From: Chitinophagaceae bacterium
GTDB taxonomy: Bacteria > Bacteroidota > Bacteroidia > Chitinophagales > Chitinophagaceae
NCBI GenBank assembly: GCA_027489035.1
Contig: JAIYAN010000007.1
Span: forward strand, 1-46,768
Length of the DNA: 46,768 nucleotides
Direction of reading: 5' to 3'
Under the pieces are notes generated by a model that saw only the letters and a list, made by a program, of their open reading frames with translations, searched no databases and was not told the DNA's origin. The translations under genes were made by a program, and so were the position numbers. The stretch's first letter is position 1, and the number at the start of each line of letters is the position of its first letter. This document shows, piece by piece, positions 18,977 through 27,092 of the stretch.

Positions 18977-19887
18977 GCTTCTTTATTATTTTTTGTTCCT
19001 TTCTGTGCAAACCAAACTCCAGTCATTCGAATAATATTTTCAGCAAAAGAAACATTTTCCAAAACATCGAATCTTGGAATTTCAAATGGTGATTTAAAAC
19101 TATTTAACGTAACATATTCTGGTTTTGTTGTGAACGCCATTTGAAAACCATTTGATTTCAAGTTGTTTATTTCTCTTTCTGTGTAATTCCCATTGGGATA
19201 TGCAAAAAACTCAATTGGTTTGTCAATCCATTTTTCAAGCGTTTTTTTCGATTCGAAAATTTCAAGATAAGATTTTTCGTCGCTGCACATGGTCAAGATG
19301 GGGTGGGTAACGGTATGGCTTCCTATCTTAACGTAAGCTGATTGGGATATTGTCTTTATCTCTTCTACAGTTAAAGCATCTCTATTGTTTGATGAAATTT
19401 GTTTTATTCGCTCCAATTCTTGAATACGCACTTCATTAGGAACTAATTTTAATGCCCCTACAGATTGATTGGTTAGCTTTTTGTCATAAGCTTTTTGTAT
19501 GGTCGTCCACCAATAAGCATCCCCTGTTTCAACGGGAGAAGTGGTGACAAAAATGGTAACGGGTATTTTGTAAGCTTCAGCAACGGCAACAATATTGTCC
19601 TTATTTTCTTTCCATCCATCATCAACTGTAAACACCACAGCACAAGCAGGGAGCGGTTTATTGTTTTTAATGATTGAATGTAAATCTTCGGTTGAAATTA
19701 TTGTAAATCCATTATTTAAAAACCATTTTACACAACCTTCAAATAACTTTTTACTTGGATTGTGGAAATAAACCGATAGCAAAATCTCTCCATTTTTAGC
19801 CAGTTTTTTTACTGGATTTATTTTTCCAGTAAGCATAAAATAATTAGACAATAACCAAGCGGCTATGTTTCTTATGGATAATTCCAT
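18973..19887 (-). CDS. Polysaccharide deacetylase (NodB homology domain)
   Basis: The 304-residue protein has the NodB-fold motifs: motif 1 VVFTVDDGW with D89 and D90, motif 2 IGSHTVTHP with H191 and H195, and EFFAYPNGNY as motif 3. These make the metal site that removes N- or O-acetyl groups from carbohydrates. No clear cleavable signal peptide is present, though the N-terminal segment AAWLLSNYFMLTG is mildly hydrophobic, so location is uncertain. It is the first structural gene after the hairpin downstream of the antiterminator gene, and it overlaps the polymerase gene by 4 bases. It may tailor the polymer or a lipid-linked intermediate. Confidence 0.9.
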   Translation of the reverse strand: MELSIRNIAAWLLSNYFMLTGKINPVKKLAKNGEILLSVYFHNPSKKLFEGCVKWFLNNGFTIISTEDLHSIIKNNKPLPACAVVFTVDDGWKENKDNIVAVAEAYKIPVTIFVTTSPVETGDAYWWTTIQKAYDKKLTNQSVGALKLVPNEVRIQELERIKQISSNNRDALTVEEIKTISQSAYVKIGSHTVTHPILTMCSDEKSYLEIFESKKTLEKWIDKPIEFFAYPNGNYTEREINNLKSNGFQMAFTTKPEYVTLNSFKSPFEIPRFDVLENVSFAENIIRMTGVWFAQKGTKNNKEA

Positions 19888-20174
19888 TTATTTCTTGTTA
19901 TAGTTGGTAATGAGGTAAATTAAAACAAATTCAATGCACTTGAGGCAAGTTTTAAAATTTGCAAGAAGTGAATTTTATTGTTATTAAAATTAGGTTGTTT
20001 TTTTTAATAATATGCATCGTTCAAATTGAATTTAAATAATCAATAATGAATTATGGAATGTATCTAAAAACACAACTCGATTTTTATCATTTTAAAAATC
20101 GAGTTGTGTTTTATTAAAATTTATAAGTTGCTATTTTGGATTTGCAAGTATTTACAAACGAATACAAATTTCAA
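19888..20174 (-). other. Leader region between antiterminator gene and operon body
   Basis: These 287 bases hold no plausible gene. The main content is the hairpin at 20067-20112, annotated separately. The rest is AT-rich and carries no promoter box that I would defend. As transcription runs from high to low coordinates, RNA polymerase that has made the UpxY-like message must cross this stretch before reaching the deacetylase gene. Confidence 0.6.
20067..20112 (-). terminator. Strong intrinsic terminator-like hairpin in operon leader
   Basis: Two 20-base arms (20067-20086 and 20093-20112) pair perfectly around a 6-base loop; the arm core is CACAACTCG flanked by A/T runs. On the minus strand the hairpin ends in a run of T, so it should terminate transcription coming from the UpxY-like gene; the other strand also has a T-rich tail. 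The position, after the antiterminator gene and before the long operon, suggests a regulated attenuator rather than a plain stop. That role is inference. Confidence 0.8.
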
Positions 20175-20696
20175 TTATGAAACCATTTGAGGGATTCTGT
20201 ATTCTTCTTCTGAAACTTCCACATTTTCGTAGCTAGTACGCGCACAAAGCGTAAAACCTAGAGTGGGTAAAGTTAGTTTTATGATGGTGCGATTCATAAC
20301 AATTACATCTTCATCAGTAGAAATCATAGGTTGTTTGGTAACCACACGAACCATTTTATTTAATGAAACGTCAGACTTCTCGATATATACGTTATTGTAA
20401 ACGGCTACGAATTCTTGAATGCTTTCAATTTCAATTCCTTTTAATTGAACTGGACGACCAAGCCAATAAACAAAGTTGATGATGTCATTTAATTGTTTGA
20501 TATATTCAAACTGTTCTGGAGTAATATAAACAAATACAAAAGATGGGAAAAGTGGATTTAGTGTTGATTTCTCATTTCCATCATTATTTATTTTGTTGAG
20601 CGGGCAATAGTTTTCAATTTTCTTCTTTGTTAATAAAGCGGAAACTTTGCATTCGCATTTTGACTTTGTGTAAACTGCATACCAATTTTTATTCAT
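20175..20696 (-). CDS. UpxY/RfaH-like NusG-family transcription antiterminator
   Basis: The 173-residue protein starts with NWYAVYTKSKCECKVSALL, the classic opening of the NusG N-terminal domain, followed by IENYCPLNKI and LFPSFVFVYITPEQF, then the ending of the NGN fold IINFVYWLGRPVQLKG. A short C-terminal part (VRVVTKQPMIS onward) corresponds to a KOW-like segment. NusG paralogues of the RfaH/UpxY/LoaP kind bind RNA polymerase and prevent early termination in long surface-polysaccharide operons. Its place at the head of the operon, before a strong hairpin, fits this job. A TAnnTTTG box lies about 110 bases upstream, so it probably has its own promoter, separate from wza-wzc. Confidence 0.9.
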   Translation of the reverse strand: MNKNWYAVYTKSKCECKVSALLTKKKIENYCPLNKINNDGNEKSTLNPLFPSFVFVYITPEQFEYIKQLNDIINFVYWLGRPVQLKGIEIESIQEFVAVYNNVYIEKSDVSLNKMVRVVTKQPMISTDEDVIVMNRTIIKLTLPTLGFTLCARTSYENVEVSEEEYRIPQMVS

Positions 20697-20804
20697 AACG
20701 GGTGTTTTGGTGATTAAAGATGCAGTTAATCATCGGATTAGGTGTATTTTAGGTTGTTTCGGTTAGAATATTAAGAAAAAATTGGTTAATTCTTATTCAG
20801 TAAA

Positions 20805-20812
20805 CAAATATA
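20805..20812 (-). promoter_or_regulatory. Candidate -7 box (TATATTTG) before the antiterminator gene
   Basis: Read on the minus strand the eight bases are TATATTTG, an exact match to the Bacteroidota -7 consensus TAnnTTTG. It lies about 110 bases upstream of the UpxY-like start codon. I do not see a good -33 TTTG at the usual distance, so this is a partial promoter call. Confidence 0.45.
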
Positions 20813-20827
20813 AGTAGAACTACTTAT
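20810..20827. promoter_or_regulatory. 18-base inverted repeat overlapping the -7 box; possible operator
   Basis: ATAAGTAG-AA-CTACTTAT is a perfect inverted repeat with 8-base arms and a 2-base centre. It overlaps the upstream edge of the TATATTTG box, so a dimeric regulator bound here could block or aid RNA polymerase. No regulator gene sits next to it. Functional use is inference. Confidence 0.35.
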
Positions 20828-20864
20828 GAATCATAATTATTTACGATGATTTTTTTTATTTTTT

Positions 20865-23225
20865 TTATGATTTAAATCCTTGTTTTTTTGAGTTTGTTTT
20901 TTTGCCATCATTAGGACCATACTTTCCACCATAAACATAATCATAGCCATAACCATAATTATTTTTAAAAAAACCTCTCTTTTTAACACCATTAAATATG
21001 ATTGCAACGTTCTTTAACGGATTGATTTCCATTGTTTCATCAATTCTTTTGATGATCATTTTTGGGGTATGATTATGCCTAACAACATATAAAGTTGCAT
21101 CGCATAAATTGGTTAAATAATATGCATCCGTTATTAATACAGATGGTGCTGTATCCAAAATAACTAAATCAAATTTGGATTCTAAATAAGCAATAAATGT
21201 TTCGATTTTTCCATTTAACAATAATTCTGATGGACTTTCATGTAATGTGCCTGAGGATACAAAAAATAAATTTTCAAAATTGTCTACTTTTTTAATGATA
21301 TCATCAGCGTCCTTTTTACCGTTTAAGTAATCACTAATTCCTGGATCTTCGGTAGATTTTCCAAACATTTTTCCAAGTCCAGGATTGTGTAAATCAATAT
21401 CAACTAAGCAAACTTTTTTTCCAGATAAGGCATTGCTGATGGCGAAATTTCCAGAAACAAAACTTTTACCTTCACCTGGAATACTAGATGTTATTAAAAT
21501 CTTTTTGTTAACTGTATTAATTCCAAGAAAATGAAGTGATGCACGTATTTTTCTAAATTCTTCTGCAATAAAGCTTCTTTTCCCTGCTTCAATGACAATG
21601 CTTTCTTTCCCATCGTTTTGAGCAATTTCGCCCAATACAGGAATAGTTGTCATTGATTCTAAGTCTTTACGATATAAAATTTTACTGCTTAAAAATTCTT
21701 GGACTGTAATTAACATAATTCCCAAAAATATTGAAGCTAAAATCGCAGCTACAAAAATTAATTTTTTGTTTGGACTAACGGGGTATTTACTTGCTTGAGC
21801 ACTGTTAATTACTCTGCTATCAGAAAGCGTAGAAGCATAAGACAATTCACCTTCTTCCTTTTTTTGTAGTAAAAATGCATAAATTCCATTTTTTACATTT
21901 TGATCTCTACTGATTTCAAGAATATCGCGTTCTTTTTGAGGAATCGAACTCAACATTGAATTGTAAGTATTGTTTGTACGCAATATATTGCTTTGACTAA
22001 TTTCTAGATTTTTACGCTGGATTACAAGATTCTTTTGAATATCTGGTTTTAGTTTGTTGATCTGGTCTCTTATAGAAATCAACATTGGATTGTTTTCAGC
22101 TACTGTTTTTCTTAATCGCTCATATTCCAATTCTTTGTTGTTAAGCTCAGAAATCATTTGTGTTAATCCGGCATCGTTTATTCCAATTGAAGATGGGTTT
22201 ATTCCCAATGATCCACCATCTCCTTTATCAATGGCATTTTCTACTTGATTTAAAATAGCTAATTGTGTATTTATTTTACCAAGTTCTTGATCATTATTGC
22301 TTACATTTTGTAAATACAATTGACCTTGTGTGCTAATGTCTTGGGCGCCTCTTCCAGCCTTGTACTTTTGTACAGTACGCTCAATTGAATCTAAGTCTGT
22401 TGCTACTGCGTTTAATCTTTCATTTACAAATTGAAGTGTGGTTTTTGCCAATGAGTTTTTTTCATTTACTGCAGCTTGATCGTACATCGCAATCAGCATA
22501 TTTAAAACATCTTCAGATTTTTTGGGAACCTCGTCTTTATAACTTAATGAAATAATGGAAGACAACTTGTTGGCTGAAGTTATTTGTAATGCCATCAACA
22601 ATCTCATTGTTACTTCTTTTACTGGAATTAGTGAAAATTCAAATGGCTTTTGTAAATTGGATGGCTGATAGTTTTTATTTTTTATAAATTTAAGTTTCGC
22701 ATATTTCGTTGTAATCCATTCGTTTAGTTTTCCAGAATAATTATCTTCAATAATTATTTTTTCTGTTTCTTTTTCGTATTTGAATTTAATGTTTTTAGCT
22801 TCTAATATTTCATCTGGGTTATCAACAATAATTGAAACAGGAGATAGGGTGTATGCAGACAATGTTCTAATTTTTCCTTCTTGAGAAATTGGCGCATATA
22901 GATGTAAATTCTTTACAACATTTTCCATTATAGAACGCGATTGCAAAACTTCAATTTCATTTTCAATGATTTTCTTGCTATTAATCATATTCAATTCATC
23001 CACACCTTTGGTATTCTCCGTTCCTTTTTTCTCATCTTTTATAATCAATGTAGCATTGGCCTCATATAAAGGGGTAGCGTATCTAAAATAAACAAATGCA
23101 GATACGCTAAAGATTAAAATCAATATTAAAAACAATGGCCAGTAAAAAATATATCTAGAGAATAGTTGTATGAACAAGCTTTCTTCTTGCTTTACTATGG
23201 TTTTTTTATTTTTCGGTTGATTCAT
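20865..23225 (-). CDS. wzc: Wzc-type polysaccharide co-polymerase and tyrosine autokinase
   Basis: The 786-residue protein is a fused BY-kinase. An N-terminal Wzz segment begins with a helix at about residues 30-50 (WPLFLILILIFSVSAFVYF), followed by a long periplasmic coiled-coil region, a GNVR-type stretch (SSIPQKERDILEISRDQ), and a second helix near 495-515 (FVAAILASIFLGIMLITV). The cytoplasmic kinase has Walker A SSIPGEGKS (Lys about 586), Walker A' VCLVDIDLHNPG and Walker B LVILDTAPS. The tail carries a tyrosine cluster, six tyrosines between residues 757 and 769, as autophosphorylation sites. It controls chain length and works with the outer-membrane exporter encoded just upstream. No Wzb-type phosphatase is found in this window. 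Confidence 0.95.
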   Translation of the reverse strand: MNQPKNKKTIVKQEESLFIQLFSRYIFYWPLFLILILIFSVSAFVYFRYATPLYEANATLIIKDEKKGTENTKGVDELNMINSKKIIENEIEVLQSRSIMENVVKNLHLYAPISQEGKIRTLSAYTLSPVSIIVDNPDEILEAKNIKFKYEKETEKIIIEDNYSGKLNEWITTKYAKLKFIKNKNYQPSNLQKPFEFSLIPVKEVTMRLLMALQITSANKLSSIISLSYKDEVPKKSEDVLNMLIAMYDQAAVNEKNSLAKTTLQFVNERLNAVATDLDSIERTVQKYKAGRGAQDISTQGQLYLQNVSNNDQELGKINTQLAILNQVENAIDKGDGGSLGINPSSIGINDAGLTQMISELNNKELEYERLRKTVAENNPMLISIRDQINKLKPDIQKNLVIQRKNLEISQSNILRTNNTYNSMLSSIPQKERDILEISRDQNVKNGIYAFLLQKKEEGELSYASTLSDSRVINSAQASKYPVSPNKKLIFVAAILASIFLGIMLITVQEFLSSKILYRKDLESMTTIPVLGEIAQNDGKESIVIEAGKRSFIAEEFRKIRASLHFLGINTVNKKILITSSIPGEGKSFVSGNFAISNALSGKKVCLVDIDLHNPGLGKMFGKSTEDPGISDYLNGKKDADDIIKKVDNFENLFFVSSGTLHESPSELLLNGKIETFIAYLESKFDLVILDTAPSVLITDAYYLTNLCDATLYVVRHNHTPKMIIKRIDETMEINPLKNVAIIFNGVKKRGFFKNNYGYGYDYVYGGKYGPNDGKKTNSKKQGFKS

Positions 23226-23279
23226 TTTGTTTATTTCTGTTTTCTTGTTAGGGTAGTGATGATGATAGAATTTTTAAGT

Positions 23280-24077
23280 TTAATTTCTTGCTAAAGTGGT
23301 AATCACAACTGCAACAATTGATAAGGCACTTAAAATTGTAGGCAATATTTGTTGATTTCGATTTGCGTTTTTTACTTTTCTTTCATTCGGTTCTACATAC
23401 ACAACATCATTTGGTTGCAAGTAATAATAAGCAGAGGATAAAAAGTCTTTTGAGTTCAAATCGATTCTATTGATGATCCTTTTTCCTTCAACTTCTCTAA
23501 TAAGCAATACGTTTTCTTTTTTTCCATAAATTGTTATGTCACCTGCAATTCCAAGTGCTTTTAACATAGATATTTTTTCATTAGGAACATTAATTACTGT
23601 CGGTTTTCCAACCTCTCCAATTACAGTCACTTCATAGTTCAAATGCCTGATTGTGACTACAGGGTCTATCAATAATTTTTTTTCATTGATTAAATTCGTA
23701 ATGCTTGATTTTAATTGTTTTTTAGTTAGACCTTCTGCTTTTACATTGCCTAAAATGGGAAGTTGTATGGTTCCTTCTGTATTTACCAAATATCCACCAG
23801 CACTAGTTGACCCAGTTGTGGTGGATGTACTCGTAGCTTGCGTGTTGGTTGTGTTAAACACCGCTGAAGCTTCCGGACTTAAACTGCTGATATAAATGCT
23901 CAAAATGTCGTTTCTCTGAATAATAGGCTCAACTTCTTTGTCTTTTTCAATATTTATACTCGAGTTGTTTACATTTGAAAAATAGGAAGCCTTTTCAGTG
24001 GCTACACATGAACTGAATTGAATAATAATAAGCGTTGAAATAATGAAAAGTTGTAATTTTTTTCTTTGTAGTATCAT
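23280..24077 (-). CDS. wza: Wza-type polysaccharide export lipoprotein
   Basis: The 265-residue protein has a lipoprotein signal with the lipobox ending at Cys24 (IIQFSSC). It is followed by a polysaccharide export domain (VEPIIQRNDILSIYISSLSP), an SLBB-type domain (VTVIGEVGKPTVINVPNEK), and a final hydrophobic helix near residues 243-264 (LPTILSALSIVAVVITTLA) that fits the outer-membrane-spanning helix of Wza. It should form the outer-membrane exit channel and pair with the Wzc-type kinase encoded 54 bases downstream. A Ser/Thr/Gly-rich insert after TNTQATSTSTTTGS is unusual and may be a flexible linker. Confidence 0.93.
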   Translation of the reverse strand: MILQRKKLQLFIISTLIIIQFSSCVATEKASYFSNVNNSSINIEKDKEVEPIIQRNDILSIYISSLSPEASAVFNTTNTQATSTSTTTGSTSAGGYLVNTEGTIQLPILGNVKAEGLTKKQLKSSITNLINEKKLLIDPVVTIRHLNYEVTVIGEVGKPTVINVPNEKISMLKALGIAGDITIYGKKENVLLIREVEGKRIINRIDLNSKDFLSSAYYYLQPNDVVYVEPNERKVKNANRNQQILPTILSALSIVAVVITTLARN

Positions 24078-24228
24078 GGGGTTGTTTTTAAAATCGGGTA
24101 ATTGTAATTTTTTCTTTGTTGATTTATTAATAAGACAAAAATTTTAATACATAACTACGAAGTGATGTAATAAATTTGATGTAAAAATAAAATATTTTAT
24201 TTTTTGGGTAATTTCCAAGAATTATGGA

Positions 24229-24263
24229 CAAAGATACCATTCAATTTCAATGGCTTGCTCAAA
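24229..24263 (-). promoter_or_regulatory. Candidate promoter for wza-wzc
   Basis: On the minus strand TATCTTTG (24229-24236) matches the TAnnTTTG -7 consensus, and TTTG at 24260-24263 could be the -33 element, with a 23-base spacer at the upper end of the usual range. The start of transcription would be about 145 bases before the wza start. A second -7-like match (TATTTTTG) overlaps the -33 position, so the exact site is uncertain. Confidence 0.4.
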
Positions 24264-24376
24264 AATAATAAAGGCTATTTATAAATGCAAATTATTCACC
24301 CTCTATTTATTGACTCTAACCTAAATCATCCAATTTTTTCAGAACATAATATTTCATTTTGAAGTATGATTATGCT

Positions 24377-24384
24377 TAATTTTG
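24377..24384 (+). promoter_or_regulatory. Candidate -7 box (TAATTTTG) before thiolase gene
   Basis: TAATTTTG matches TAnnTTTG exactly and lies 90 bases before the thiolase ATG. A TTTG at 24358-24361 is only 15 bases away, a little short for a -33 element. Confidence 0.35.
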
Positions 24385-24473
24385 TTTTTTTAGATTCTAA
24401 AATAATTGATTTTAAAGATTGATTTTTTCTACATTATCAATCATTCCTTTTAAAATAAAAACCAACTATAATT

Positions 24474-25652
24474 ATGAATGAAGTGTACGTTTTATCCGCA
24501 GTTAGAACCCCAATTGGAAGTTTTGGCGGAACATTGAAAAGTTTTTCGGCAACACAATTAGGCGCGTTTGCCATTAAAGGAGCTATTGAAAAATCAGGCA
24601 TCAATTCCGATCAAGTAAACGAAGTGATTATGGGCTCTGTAATTCAAGCAAATCTTGGACAAGCACCAGCTAGACAAGCCGCAAAATTTGCTGGTTTGTC
24701 TGATTCTGTTATTTGTACCACCGTTAATAAAGTTTGTGCAAGTGGCATGAAATCAATCGCAATTGCAGCTCAAAGCATTATGCTTGGAGATGCTGATATT
24801 ATTGTTGCTGGCGGTATGGAGAGTATGAGCAATGTTCCTTACTATTCTGAAAACATGAGATGGGGAAATAAATATGGCAACGTTTCGCTTGTTGATGGTT
24901 TAGTTAAAGACGGTTTAACCGACGTGTATGATGGTAAAGCAATGGGTGTTGCTGCAGAAATGTGTGCCTCAACATGTGGTATTTCTAGAGAAGATCAAGA
25001 TGCATTTGCTATTGAAAGTTATAAAAGAAGTCAGGCGGCTATTCAAAATGGAAAATTTGATAATGAAATTATACCCGTTTCTATTCCGCAGAGAAAAGGA
25101 GAACCTATTCTTTTTGCAAAAGATGAAGAACCTTTCAATGTTATGTTTGATAAGATTCCAGGATTAAAAAGCGCTTTCCTTAAAGATGGTTCTGTTACAG
25201 CTGCTAATGCTTCAACAATGAATGATGGCGCAGCAGCTGTGGTTTTAATCAGCAAGAAAAAAGCTGAAGAATTGGGCTTAACACCAATTGCAAAAATTAA
25301 ATCTTTTGCTGATGCCGAACAAGCGCCTGAGTGGTTTACCACTGCTCCGGCTTTGGCAGTTCCAAAAGCGGTGGAAAAAGCAGGATTAACCATGGATCAA
25401 ATTCAATATTGGGAATTAAACGAAGCATTTTCTGTTGTAGGAATCGAAAATACAAAGCTTATGAATCTTGACCCACAAAAGGTAAACGTTAATGGTGGTG
25501 CGGTTTCTATCGGACATCCTTTAGGTTGCAGCGGCGCTCGTATCATTGTAACTTTAATTAATGTGCTTAAGCAAAACAATGCTCAATTTGGCGCAGCAGG
25601 AATTTGTAATGGTGGAGGAGGAGCGTCAGCTTTGGTTATCGAAAATTGTTAG
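24474..25652 (+). CDS. atoB: Acetyl-CoA C-acetyltransferase (thiolase)
   Basis: The 392-residue length and all three active-site motifs fit a degradative or biosynthetic thiolase: NKVCASGMKS with nucleophile Cys88, GHPLGCSGAR with His348, and GICNGGGGAS with Cys378. It joins two acetyl-CoA to acetoacetyl-CoA or runs the reverse, in the cytoplasm. It starts a new plus-strand region divergent from the polysaccharide locus and is followed by a clear terminator, so it is probably a single-gene unit. No fatty-acid oxidation partners are adjacent, so the direction of the reaction cannot be told from context. Confidence 0.96.
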   Translation: MNEVYVLSAVRTPIGSFGGTLKSFSATQLGAFAIKGAIEKSGINSDQVNEVIMGSVIQANLGQAPARQAAKFAGLSDSVICTTVNKVCASGMKSIAIAAQSIMLGDADIIVAGGMESMSNVPYYSENMRWGNKYGNVSLVDGLVKDGLTDVYDGKAMGVAAEMCASTCGISREDQDAFAIESYKRSQAAIQNGKFDNEIIPVSIPQRKGEPILFAKDEEPFNVMFDKIPGLKSAFLKDGSVTAANASTMNDGAAAVVLISKKKAEELGLTPIAKIKSFADAEQAPEWFTTAPALAVPKAVEKAGLTMDQIQYWELNEAFSVVGIENTKLMNLDPQKVNVNGGAVSIGHPLGCSGARIIVTLINVLKQNNAQFGAAGICNGGGGASALVIENC

Positions 25653-25679
25653 TCGATTTTTAATACATTTTATACAATT

Positions 25680-25707
25680 AAAGGTTGGCTTATCTGCCGA
25701 CCTTTTT
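25680..25707 (+). terminator. Intrinsic terminator after thiolase gene
   Basis: AGGTTGGC (25682-25689) pairs with GCCGACCT (25696-25703) with one G-U pair, extended by A-T pairs outside, around the loop TTATCT, and runs into TTTTT. It begins 27 bases after the thiolase stop. Confidence 0.85.
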
Positions 25708-25714
25708 ATTTATT

Positions 25715-26278
25715 ATGCAAAATATAGAACCTTTTTACAATTGGCGTCATTTGTACATGGCTGAGGAAGACCGCATGTCGCCCTTTTACGGTAACGAATA
25801 CAGTGAATTTGAATACACCAAAACGCTGTATAACTATTACGTACATCCGCAATGGGACGAGTTTGGTTCCAAAACCATGTATATGAAAATTTTGTATGTG
25901 GATTATGAATTGCATTTTGCCATCATAGAATTGATTGGCGAATGGAACGACGCTATCGAGAACGACATTATGACCATCAGAAGGAATATTACAGATTTAA
26001 TGTTTGATCTTGGCATTGTGAAGTATATTTTTATGTGTGAAAACGTACTTAATTTCCACAGTAGTGATGATAGTTATTATGAAGAATGGCATGAACAATT
26101 GGAAGATGATAATGGGTGGGTAGTTATTTTGAATATGCCCAATGCAACTCAACATGATTTTAAGAAGGCAAGAATAACCCATTATATAAACTTTTTTGAT
26201 CTCGACCAATGGAGAACACTAAAGCCAGAAATCATTTATCAAACCTTAGATAATGAATTGATGAGAAGATTGGATTAG
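25715..26278 (+). CDS. Conserved-looking hypothetical protein
   Basis: I set the start at the ATG at 25715 (MQNIEPFYNWRHLYMAEED). The same frame is open from a TTG at 25685, but that codon lies inside the thiolase terminator hairpin. The 187-residue protein is acidic, rich in Trp, Tyr and Asp/Glu (NYYVHPQWDEFGSKTMY), without signal peptide or membrane segment. I do not recognise the family. The codon usage and steady composition support a real gene. It is followed by sdhC after about 110 bases, with a promoter-like box between, so it is probably not part of the sdh operon. Confidence 0.75.
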   Translation: MQNIEPFYNWRHLYMAEEDRMSPFYGNEYSEFEYTKTLYNYYVHPQWDEFGSKTMYMKILYVDYELHFAIIELIGEWNDAIENDIMTIRRNITDLMFDLGIVKYIFMCENVLNFHSSDDSYYEEWHEQLEDDNGWVVILNMPNATQHDFKKARITHYINFFDLDQWRTLKPEIIYQTLDNELMRRLD

Positions 26279-26352
26279 CATAATTGTTTAACAATCAACT
26301 CAATCTTTAATAAAAACCTATAATAAAAATTCTATTTTGAATTTTCAACCCT

Positions 26353-26360
26353 TATTTTTG
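26353..26360 (+). promoter_or_regulatory. Candidate -7 box (TATTTTTG) before sdhCAB
   Basis: TATTTTTG matches TAnnTTTG and ends 29 bases before the sdhC start codon. A TTTG lies only 13 bases further upstream, closer than usual for a -33 element. Confidence 0.45.
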
Positions 26361-26389
26361 CAACACCATTTATCTTTCAAATTTCAATT

Positions 26390-27061
26390 ATGACTTGGAA
26401 ACATTTTTTTACTTCTTCAATTGGTAAAAAGTACGTGATGGCTTTTACCGGTCTTTTTTTAATTTTATTTTTAATCGTTCATGCCAGTATCAATGCTTGT
26501 ATTTTCTTAAATGATGAAGGTAAAACGTTTAATGAGATGGCGCGTTTTATGAGCCACAACTGGATCATGCGCTTTTTGGAAGTAGGTTTATTTGCTGGTT
26601 TAATTACACATATCATTCAAGGATTGATGTTGTGGAGCCAAAACAAAAATGCACGTCCTGTTCAATATGCATATAGTCAACCCAATAAAAACAGCAAATG
26701 GTATAGCCGCTCAATGGCATTATTGGGAACCTTGCTTTTGTTGTTTTTAATCATGCACTTGTCTCATTTTTATGTAGGTACCAAAGTTGCGTTGTATGCA
26801 AAAGGAGATGCACCCCATAATTTATTTGAAGAAATGAAAGAAGTGTTTAGTGTGAATTGGGTTGTAGCGTTATATGTTGCAGGTGTAATTGCACTATTCT
26901 GGCATTTGTATCATGGTTTTCAAAGTGCATTCCAATCTTTAGGTATCAATCATAAAAAATATACACCAATGTTAAAAACCATTGGATTAGGTTATGCAAT
27001 AATCATTTGTTTGCTTTTTGCACTAATGCCAATTTCTATGTTTTTAGGTTGTATAAAATAA
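26390..27061 (+). CDS. sdhC: Succinate dehydrogenase/fumarate reductase cytochrome b subunit
   Basis: The 223-residue protein has five hydrophobic helices and histidines in membrane positions (VHASINA, THIIQG, MHLSHFYVG, FWHLYHGFQS), as in the di-heme cytochrome b of the Bacteroidota and epsilonproteobacterial complex II type. It anchors the flavoprotein and iron-sulfur subunits in the inner membrane and passes electrons to or from the menaquinone pool. The opening WKHFFTSSIGKKYVMAFTGL is typical. It heads a three-gene operon with sdhA 31 bases downstream. A single large anchor replaces the SdhC/SdhD pair of other bacteria. Confidence 0.95.
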   Translation: MTWKHFFTSSIGKKYVMAFTGLFLILFLIVHASINACIFLNDEGKTFNEMARFMSHNWIMRFLEVGLFAGLITHIIQGLMLWSQNKNARPVQYAYSQPNKNSKWYSRSMALLGTLLLLFLIMHLSHFYVGTKVALYAKGDAPHNLFEEMKEVFSVNWVVALYVAGVIALFWHLYHGFQSAFQSLGINHKKYTPMLKTIGLGYAIIICLLFALMPISMFLGCIK

Positions 27062-27092
27062 TATTAGCTTTTAAATTTTTAATTCTACGAAT

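Larger units (their letters stand above)
24078..24473. other. Divergent intergenic region between wza and thiolase genes
   Basis: These 396 AT-rich bases contain no gene that I can support. They separate divergent transcription units, so promoters for both should lie here; candidate boxes are given separately. No large inverted repeat was found. Confidence 0.6.
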
